DNA of 64,000 nucleotides. Source: Firmicutes bacterium UBA4795 (GTDB lineage Bacteria; Bacillota; Desulfotomaculia; Desulfotomaculales; Nap2-2B). Both the position numbers and the translations under genes were made by a program. The stretch lies in NCBI GenBank assembly GCA_002402825.1, contig DHGP01000004.1, positions 23,077-87,076 of the forward strand. The letters run 5' to 3'. Shown here one piece after another: positions 58,574 through 64,000 of the stretch (its first letter is position 1; each line of letters begins with the position of its first letter). The notes beneath the pieces were generated by a model, which worked only from the letters and a program-made list of their open reading frames with translations, made no database searches and was not told the origin of the DNA.

Positions 58574-59350
58574 GATGCTTTCGTATATTTCTTGCGCTTC
58601 TTTTGGTGAAGCATTTTCGTGCACAATAGCCCGGATAGCTTTAATCATAGCCACCGGAAAGTCATTTTGCCAGATGTTCCGGCCCAGGTTTACCCCTATA
58701 GCTCCTTTTTGCATTCCGTCGTATACAAACTGGAATACCTCAAGTTCGGTATCTACTTGAGGACCGCCGGCCATAACAACCGGTACGGGGCAACCGCGAA
58801 CAACTTTTTCAAATTCCTCACAGTAATAAGTTTTTACCAACCGGGCTCCTAATTCAGCCGCAATCCGACAGCATAAGGCCAAGTAACGGGCATCACGTTT
58901 TTCCAGCTCTTTACCAACCGCGGTAACAGCCATTACCGGGAGGCCGTACTTTTCACCTTCGTCAACAAGTTTGGCCAGGTTTAATAAGGATTCATGCTCG
59001 TAATCTGTTCCTACAAAAATAGAAATACCCACCGCCGCTACATTGAGGCGAATGGCCTCTTCCATGGAAGTGGTAATTCCTTCGTGGGCCAGGTCTTTTC
59101 CTACTATGCTGGTACCACCGGATACCCTGAGAATAATAGGTTTTGTTTTTTCAGGAGCGACCGAGGAACGCAGTACTCCCCTGGTAATAAAGAGAGCGTC
59201 GGCATAAGGCAGAAGAGGTTCAATAGTTTTCCGGGGTTCTTCTAGCTTACGCGTGGGCCCCTGAAAATAACCGTGATCAACCGGCAAAAAACAACAATGA
59301 CCATCGGCTTGAATAAGTTGAGCCATTCGGTTTTTCATGCCCCAATCCAT
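58565..59350 (-). CDS. DeoC/LsrF-type class I aldolase
   Basis: A 261-aa TIM-barrel aldolase. FLPVDHGYFQGPTR at the N-terminus, the Schiff-base lysine in GARLVKTYYCEEFEKV, VVMAGGPQ and GVNLGRNIWQ are typical of the LsrF / FBP aldolase class I / ADH-synthase group. Substrates in this group include fructose-bisphosphate, phospho-AI-2 and, in archaea, 6-deoxy-5-ketofructose phosphate. The substrate is not resolved by sequence. In context it is part of the sugar-phosphate salvage operon. Confidence 0.85.
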   Translation of the reverse strand: MDWGMKNRMAQLIQADGHCCFLPVDHGYFQGPTRKLEEPRKTIEPLLPYADALFITRGVLRSSVAPEKTKPIILRVSGGTSIVGKDLAHEGITTSMEEAIRLNVAAVGISIFVGTDYEHESLLNLAKLVDEGEKYGLPVMAVTAVGKELEKRDARYLALCCRIAAELGARLVKTYYCEEFEKVVRGCPVPVVMAGGPQVDTELEVFQFVYDGMQKGAIGVNLGRNIWQNDFPVAMIKAIRAIVHENASPKEAQEIYESIKY

Positions 59351-59436
59351 AAAATAACCTCCTTAAAATTTTCTTTAATAGCTGATAGCCAACCGTTAAT
59401 ATTAACATATTAATTTATAATGAATTTATAATGCAA

Positions 59437-60129
59437 TTATTTATGGCGCAGGACCCCCCCTAAGCACTCCCTTAAATCCTCAATACCGTACTTGGAAAGG
59501 TAATCCTGACGTAGGAAATTAACGTCTTCACCGGCTAATACCACCGGGTGGCCAATAAGGTCGGCCAGCAAATAAACTTTAGCTGCCTTTTCTACTACCT
59601 GGCAGACAATTAAAGCCTCAAGCGCCGTTCGCCCTACTCCTACTACCCCGTGATTGGCCAGTAAAATCGCGTTATTTTGGGCTAGAGTTTCAACTGCGAC
59701 ACCAGCTAATTCAGGTGTCCCTGCCCGGGCATAAGGAGCTACCGGTACTTCATTCCCTACATACCGGGCTAAATCCTCTAAAATAGGAGGGATAGGCTTA
59801 CGGGCGACCGCTAAGGCACTGGCAAAGGTACTATGGGTATGCATTATGGCGTTTACGTCATCTCTGGCCTTATAAATAGCCTGATGTAAACAGAATTCGT
59901 TAGAAGGGGGACACACCCCTTCTATTATTTGTCCTTCCATGTTTAAAACAACAATATCTCTGATTTGCAAAGTTCCGTACGGCAAAATTCTAGGGGTAAT
60001 TGCAATTAACTTTTCCTGAGGTATTCTGACGGAAAAATTTCCCCACTTACCTGTAACCAATGCGTTTTCAACCATGCGTAAGCTTATTTTCAAAACCTGT
60101 TCCCTTGCTTTTTCGGTGGCTACGGTCAT
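59437..60129 (-). CDS. Class II aldolase, fuculose-phosphate aldolase-like (Ald2 type)
   Basis: A 230-aa zinc aldolase. GKWGNFSVRI, the acidic SNEFCLHQAIY, zinc ligands in MHTHSTFASALAV and LANHGVVGVG are intact. Such enzymes split fuculose- or ribulose-1-phosphates into DHAP and an aldehyde. Ald2 enzymes of the DHAP shunt act on 5-deoxyribulose-1-phosphate and methylthioribulose-1-phosphate, and the deaminase in this operon fits that. It is the first gene of the minus-strand run. Confidence 0.88.
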   Translation of the reverse strand: MTVATEKAREQVLKISLRMVENALVTGKWGNFSVRIPQEKLIAITPRILPYGTLQIRDIVVLNMEGQIIEGVCPPSNEFCLHQAIYKARDDVNAIMHTHSTFASALAVARKPIPPILEDLARYVGNEVPVAPYARAGTPELAGVAVETLAQNNAILLANHGVVGVGRTALEALIVCQVVEKAAKVYLLADLIGHPVVLAGEDVNFLRQDYLSKYGIEDLRECLGGVLRHK

Positions 60130-60258
60130 CCTTTACCCCTTACTTTACATTATTTTATCGTACAAATTATATCTCTTTATAAGAAAAAAGCAAGCTAAAA
60201 ACTATACCTTACTTTAAAATCAATAACTCAACTAACCAATTCTACCATATTTTAAGTC

Positions 60259-60287
60259 TTGTCTTAAAAAATAGTAATGAGTATAAT
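60259..60287 (+). promoter_or_regulatory. Sigma-A promoter of the LysM/SleB gene
   Basis: TTGTCT, 17-nt spacer, TATAAT, 43 nt before the ATG. Good vegetative spacing with four matches in the -35. Confidence 0.6.
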
Positions 60288-60330
60288 CAACAAAATATTT
60301 TAATCCATTTTATATTTTAGGAGGTAAATA

Positions 60331-61143
60331 ATGGTGTTATTCTTTTCTTCTCGCCGTTTAGTAGCGACAATATTACTGTCCTTAATTTTCGCCTTTCCTT
60401 TACGCCTTTCAGCTTCTACCCATACGGTAAGTAAAGGGGAGTCTCTTTATTTAATTGCCCAATGGTACCAATGTCCTCTTGAAACACTAAAAGCCGCTAA
60501 TGGTTTAAGTAATGACCTTATTTACCCTGGTCAAAAACTCATTATTCCCGAAAAAGATAAAATTACAGAAAATAAAATTACTTATTACGTTCAACCAAAT
60601 GATACCTTATATGCTATCGGCCTGCGTTATGGCGTTAGTTATCAATCTATCCTTAAAGCTAATAACCTTGCTTCTACCACTATCTATCCAGGACAGATCT
60701 TAAATATCCCTATTGGAGAAAATATATTTTTGCCTCTGGCTAGCCGTGGCTTGCTAAAAGTTAATGGCTTCCCTCTTTCCCGGTCAGATTTTGACTTATT
60801 GGCTCGTCTTGTAACTGCTGAAGCTGATTCGGAATCGTATGAAACTAAAGTAGCTGTTGCGGCTGTAGTGCTAAACAGATTGGGCAGTCCTTTATTTCCT
60901 AAAAGCATACCTGCGGTAATTAATCATATTGACGAAGTAGGGGCTTACCAGTTTACCCCGGTTTTAAATGGCTGGATTAACCAGCCGGCCAATGACGAGG
61001 CGAGGAAAGCTGTTCTTGATGCTTTAAATGGCCATGACCCTACTAATGGGGCATTATACTTTTTTGAATCATGGGTTACTAATCCTTTTCTGCGCTCACG
61101 TCCGGTAAGTAAAATAATGGACAGCTTTACCTTTGCCTTTTAG
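60331..61143 (+). CDS. Exported LysM-LysM-cell wall hydrolase (SleB/CwlJ domain)
   Basis: A 270-aa protein: signal peptide (residues 1-29, ending LSAST), LysM 1 (THTVSKGESLYLIAQWYQCP to IYPGQKLIIP), LysM 2 (TYYVQPNDTLYAIGLRYGVS to LNIPIGE) and a Hydrolase_2 domain with LARLVTAEADSESYETKVAVAAVVLNRL (split: LARLVTAEADSES, AAVVLNRL). The catalytic Glu lies in TAEAD. The domain cleaves spore-cortex or vegetative peptidoglycan. AGGAGG precedes the ATG. The C-terminus FESWVTNPFLRSRPV is shorter than in SleB. Confidence 0.88.
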   Translation: MVLFFSSRRLVATILLSLIFAFPLRLSASTHTVSKGESLYLIAQWYQCPLETLKAANGLSNDLIYPGQKLIIPEKDKITENKITYYVQPNDTLYAIGLRYGVSYQSILKANNLASTTIYPGQILNIPIGENIFLPLASRGLLKVNGFPLSRSDFDLLARLVTAEADSESYETKVAVAAVVLNRLGSPLFPKSIPAVINHIDEVGAYQFTPVLNGWINQPANDEARKAVLDALNGHDPTNGALYFFESWVTNPFLRSRPVSKIMDSFTFAF

Positions 61144-61203
61144 AAATTTATAATATAATTTGCGGTGTATTTGATTAATAACTTTTAAAAAGGGGAATTT
61201 AAA

Positions 61204-61557
61204 ATGGGAATTACGTACATTGACGGTAAAGTTGTGGGCCCAACAGGAAAACAGGAAGAAATAAGGTTTTTAGTGGATAGCGGAGCCACATATTCTTTAA
61301 TCCCTCAGGTTATCTGGCAAACAATTGAACTTGTACCAAAAAAGAAAATGGTTTTTACGTTTGCAGATGGTTCAAGCGTAGAAAGGGATATTTCAGAGTG
61401 TTATATTATCCTCCCTCAAGGAGAAGCCCACACGCCAGTTATTCTTGGGGAAGCAGATGATGAAGCACTTTTAGGTATTGTAACCCTTGAAATTTTAGGA
61501 TTAATTCTTAATCCGTTTAAGAGAATTTTACAACCTATGAAAATGATGCTAGCTTAA
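61204..61557 (+). CDS. Retropepsin-like aspartic protease (clan AA)
   Basis: A 117-aa single-domain protein with FLVDSGATYSLIP, the D-S/T-G active-site loop, and ALLGIVTLEILGL as the hydrophobic second motif. Two copies would form the active site as in retroviral proteases. There is no signal peptide or membrane helix. AAAAGGGG precedes the ATG. Function in bacteria is mostly unknown. Confidence 0.82.
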   Translation: MGITYIDGKVVGPTGKQEEIRFLVDSGATYSLIPQVIWQTIELVPKKKMVFTFADGSSVERDISECYIILPQGEAHTPVILGEADDEALLGIVTLEILGLILNPFKRILQPMKMMLA

Positions 61558-61686
61558 AATAAAAGAAAAAATTTTAAGGGAAGTAAGTATTGTAGCCTTT
61601 GTTAGTTTCGTTTTTCCTCCAAACAGCAATAAAAATTTTGGTCTTCTTGGCCCTAAGTTAAATTCGAAAAAAGGTGGTCTTAAGAT

Positions 61687-62886
61687 ATGGTCAGAAAAGG
61701 ATTAATTGAAAGATTTTTTGAGGCGGCAAGCATTCAAAGATGGAACGATCATATAAGGCCGGTTGAACTAACCGAATTGGACAAGCAGGCCCATAAAATG
61801 GTAATAGCTTATGTAATTGCGAAATCTGAAGAAACGGACAAAGGGGTAGAAATAAATTGGTTGTCCCTCATAGAAGGGGGGATATTTGAGTTTCTTCAAA
61901 GAGTAGTATTAACCGACATTAAGCCGCCGGTCTTTCATAAAATGATGCTGCAAAAGGGAAAGGAATTAAATGAATGGGTTATAAAACAGTTAGAAAATAA
62001 TGTTCAGGACGTAAAAGGAAACTTTAAAGAAAAATTTAAAGAGTATTTATTTAATAGCGATTATTCTAAGATGGAAAAAAGGATCCTTAAGGCGGCCCAT
62101 TACCTGGCAACGAATTGGGAATTTAGAATTATATACAATGTCAGTCCTTTTATTTACGGGATAGAAAAAACAAAGGAGGAAATAGAAAACCAAATTGAAG
62201 ACCATTATGATTTAATAGGGGTTCAAAAAATATCACTAGGTAAAAAATCTTTTGGTTTCGTAGACTTTTGCGGGCAGCTTAGATTTCAACAAAGGTGGGC
62301 CCAGTCCCCCCGAATACCAAAAACATCTGTGTTAGGTCACATGCTTATAGTGGCTATGATTTCTTACCTGTGCTCTAGCGAGCTTGAAGCCTGCCGGAAA
62401 AGAACATGCAATAACTTTTGGGCGGCCTTATACCATGATTTACCAGAAGTGTTGACGCGGGATATAGTATCTCCTATAAAAAGTTCAGTTGAGGGCTTGC
62501 AGGAAATAATAAAAGAGTATGAAAAGATACAAGTGGAAGAAAAATTATTGCCTTTACTTCCTCCATCCTGGCACGAAGAAATAAGGTACTTTATTGAAGA
62601 TGAGTTTGAAAATAAAATTAAGCAGGAGGGGGAAATTATCAAAGGGATTACTAATGAGGAAATTAACCATAAATATAACGAAGATAGCTTTTCGCCCATA
62701 GATGGTAATATTTTAAAGGTTTGCGATCATTTAGCCGCCTTTATAGAAACATCTTTATCTATTAAGCACGGAATAAAATCACGCTATCTGGAGGAAGGAA
62801 AAAGGAAAATTTATGATATGTGCAAAACCATCCAAATAGCCGGAATTAATTTTGGCCAAATATTTGCCGATTTCAAATATGATTAA
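61687..62886 (+). CDS. HD-domain hydrolase, YfbR-like
   Basis: A 399-aa cytosolic protein. The N-terminal half is helical (IERFFEAASIQRWNDHIRPVEL). The HD core in the second half has VLGHMLIVAMI, ALYHDLPEVLTRDIVSPIK and KVCDHLAAFIE, i.e. H, HD and D ligands. The HDxxE variant is HDLPE, as in YfbR/YedJ nucleotidases. A 5'-nucleotidase or signalling role is possible. It starts behind AAAGGTGG. Confidence 0.82.
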   Translation: MVRKGLIERFFEAASIQRWNDHIRPVELTELDKQAHKMVIAYVIAKSEETDKGVEINWLSLIEGGIFEFLQRVVLTDIKPPVFHKMMLQKGKELNEWVIKQLENNVQDVKGNFKEKFKEYLFNSDYSKMEKRILKAAHYLATNWEFRIIYNVSPFIYGIEKTKEEIENQIEDHYDLIGVQKISLGKKSFGFVDFCGQLRFQQRWAQSPRIPKTSVLGHMLIVAMISYLCSSELEACRKRTCNNFWAALYHDLPEVLTRDIVSPIKSSVEGLQEIIKEYEKIQVEEKLLPLLPPSWHEEIRYFIEDEFENKIKQEGEIIKGITNEEINHKYNEDSFSPIDGNILKVCDHLAAFIETSLSIKHGIKSRYLEEGKRKIYDMCKTIQIAGINFGQIFADFKYD

Positions 62887-62946
62887 TACGTCTAACGGTT
62901 CTTAAAAAATCTTAACCGGTAAGGTATTTTGCTTTTCTTAAAGTAG

Positions 62947-63045
62947 TCATTTACCCACTATACATCTATCTGCCTTAGCGATTAAAGGAAAGGCTAAAAC
63001 TAACAATAACAATAAAAGAAATACAGTAAGTATTTTAACTTTCAC
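62947..63045 (-). CDS. Short secreted peptide candidate, 32 aa, GTG start
   Basis: GTG at 63045 is preceded by AAGGTGGAG. The product begins MKVKILTVFLLLLLLVLAF, continues PLIAKA and ends DRCIVGK. It is a near-perfect signal peptide with a small-residue cleavage site (A-K-A), which would release a heptapeptide with one Cys. Nothing else is encoded. The pattern is like short peptide pheromones, but it could also be a membrane peptide. I do not recognise a family. Confidence 0.5.
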   Translation of the reverse strand: MKVKILTVFLLLLLLVLAFPLIAKADRCIVGK

Positions 63046-63096
63046 GAAACTTTCTCCACCTTTCTTTCCTTTATAAGTCTTTAATCTATTTTCATA

Positions 63097-63157
63097 GCCG
63101 AAAGGCAAGCGGTGCTACTACCAACAAAAAATCCAAGGCAACATCACCTTTTAATGA
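63097..63157 (-). ncRNA. Possible structured leader of the small peptide gene
   Basis: On the minus strand the segment carries GGTGATGTTGCC, GGTAGTAGCACCGCTTGCC and the hairpin GCCTTTCGGC followed by TATGA, then runs 50 nt to the GTG. G+C content is much higher than the surrounding A+T-rich DNA, which suggests structure. It has features reminiscent of metabolite-sensing leaders, but I could not match it with a class. Confidence 0.3.
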
Positions 63158-63228
63158 AAATATTTTAATTTTATATCGAAAGAGAATTAATGAAAAGTTT
63201 TTTCTTCAAAAAATTAAAGAATAATAAG

Positions 63229-63266
63229 CAAAAAAAGAAAGCGCAACAAAAATAATGCTGCGCTTT
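63229..63266 (-). terminator. Terminator of the siroheme reductase-like gene
   Basis: On the minus strand AAAGCGCA (63266-63259) pairs with TGCGCTTT (63245-63238), 8 bp around a loop of about 13 nt, followed by CTTTTTTTGC. It lies 57 nt after the gene's stop codon. Confidence 0.85.
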
Positions 63267-63322
63267 AAGACTATATAAAACAAATTAAACTGGTTAACAA
63301 TCCAAGGGTAACACTTTAAGGC

Positions 63323-63979
63323 TTATAGAGAAACCATCTTTTTAAATTCTTCCAACCCCACCCGATCGATAAAACTACCAAAACGTTCCTTTTGATTTGC
63401 TTTCTCTTTATAAATATTAATTACTTTTTCGGCAAGGGCAAATACCTCATCTTCGTTTAACCCTTCGGCCAAGTCTTTAGCCAGGCGCGGGTTATTTCCA
63501 ATGTTGCCTCCAACCACTACGGTGTAACCATTGTTCCGGCCGAAAACTCCAAAGTCTTTAATCCAGCTTTCGGCACAGTTGTTGGGGCAACCTGAAACAC
63601 CAATTTTAAATTTTGCCGGTAGCTCCATACCCAAAAACCTTTCATCAAGTTTTAGCCCCAGGCCAAGGGCATCCTGTTGGGCCAGTTTGCAGGCCGCCGT
63701 ACCAGGACAAACCTTTACGCTTCTTACCACCCTTCCCACAGCAGGAGCTGGTTCCATGCCTAGTTCCTGCCAAATAGGTTCCACATCCTCGGCCTTTATT
63801 CCTACCAGGGCAATTCTTTGGGCTCCGGTAATCTTCAGCACCGGAATCTTGTATTTTTCGGCTACATTGGCAATTTTTCTTAATACCTCGGCATCAATAA
63901 GCCCTCCCTTAAGACGAGGGATAATGGCGTAGGTTGTCTTATCCCGTTGCAAAACCGCCCCACGTGGCAATTCTTTCAT
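63323..63979 (-). CDS. Small siroheme nitrite/sulfite reductase-like protein
   Basis: An about 218-aa protein containing one ferredoxin-like domain (PRLKGGLIDAEVLRKIA) and one siroheme/4Fe-4S domain. Cluster ligands are VCPGTAACKLAQQ (C-x5-C) and GVSGCPNNCAES (C-x3-C). Classical sulfite reductases are twice as long; this short form is found in anaerobes and may reduce sulfite or nitrite or take part in heme or methyl metabolism. The frame opens at 63991, but GGAGG lies after that ATG, so ATG 63979 (MKELPRG) is used. Confidence 0.88.
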   Translation of the reverse strand: MKELPRGAVLQRDKTTYAIIPRLKGGLIDAEVLRKIANVAEKYKIPVLKITGAQRIALVGIKAEDVEPIWQELGMEPAPAVGRVVRSVKVCPGTAACKLAQQDALGLGLKLDERFLGMELPAKFKIGVSGCPNNCAESWIKDFGVFGRNNGYTVVVGGNIGNNPRLAKDLAEGLNEDEVFALAEKVINIYKEKANQKERFGSFIDRVGLEEFKKMVSL

Positions 63980-64000
63980 TTTAACCTCCATTCCGCCGCT

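Larger units (their letters stand above)
62887..63322. other. Intergenic region with a small peptide gene, leader and terminator
   Basis: These 436 bases hold a 32-aa candidate peptide gene on the minus strand (62947-63045), its possible structured leader (63097-63157) with a TATAAA box at about 63170-63176, and the terminator of the reductase gene (63229-63266). Confidence 0.5.

Noticed and set aside
63061..63160. Cyclic-di-GMP-I or fluoride riboswitch
   Set aside because: Some segments looked similar (GGTGATG, GGC-TATGA), but the core consensus of neither class is present, so it is kept only as an unassigned structured leader.

Overview
The window comes from an anaerobic, endospore-forming Bacillota, most like the Peptococcaceae/Moorella-type Clostridia. 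The evidence is a spoIIA-sigF operon followed by the short spoVAC-AD-AE set, a complete spoIIIAA-AH operon beside efp, an agr-type peptide locus, a type-2 TrpB, an ADP-forming acyl-CoA synthetase and strong AGGAGG ribosome sites in A+T-rich DNA. I cannot name the species. No rRNA, CRISPR array, prophage or intact insertion sequence was seen. There is one tRNA (Leu, CAA).

Layout. 1-7.5 kb is a sporulation block: a SPOCS protein with a carbohydrate-binding-like tail, an L,D-transpeptidase, spoIIAA-spoIIAB-sigF, a dodecin gene with its own terminator, spoVAC-AD-AE, and a small carbohydrate-binding protein behind a forespore-type promoter. 7.6-11.3 kb holds trpB2, a G+C-richer manC gene with a decayed topoisomerase III fragment, and pyrF. 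11.4-18.6 kb has a class A penicillin-binding protein, tRNA-Leu, acyl-CoA synthetase, adenine deaminase and a phosphoesterase. 18.7-24.2 kb is a division and cell-wall cluster (MinJ-like, CtpB-like, FtsE, FtsX, M23 factor); ftsE has a sigma-H-like promoter. 24.2-39 kb is mostly housekeeping and conserved unknowns: an orphan transketolase half, DUF4125, RtcB, slipin/NfeD, DUF4416, CimA, metallo-beta-lactamase, cupin, two SCP2-like proteins, GAPDH, a cysteine hydrolase, a PHP phosphatase and DnaD.

39.2-43.3 kb ends replication-related genes (DnaC-like loader) and starts the most interesting locus: on the minus strand, a stand-alone membrane protein, AgrB, an AgrD-like 43-aa pre-peptide that I read directly from the DNA, and a membrane GGDEF/HD-GYP protein. 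No histidine kinase or response regulator is present, so cyclic-peptide signalling may connect to cyclic-di-GMP here. 43.7-50.6 kb has an Rpn-type nuclease and the spoIIIA operon with efp. 50.6-60.1 kb is a long minus-strand run: peptidase, aroQ, PmbA-like, polX, MTA/SAH/5'-deoxyadenosine deaminase, Zn dehydrogenase, a LsrF-type aldolase and a class II aldolase. The last group looks like part of a 5'-deoxynucleoside salvage (DHAP-shunt) route. 60.3-64 kb has a LysM/SleB hydrolase, a retropepsin-like protein, an HD protein, a 32-aa candidate secreted peptide and a siroheme reductase-like protein.

The window is rich in short palindromic repeats of several families. Some supply the stop codon of the preceding gene, one sits in frame inside the Zn-dehydrogenase, and others separate genes in operons. 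Several genes appear to use unusual starts: ACG for DUF4416, an SD-overlapping GTG or ATA/ATT for the M23 factor, TTG for efp, and GTG for small peptides.
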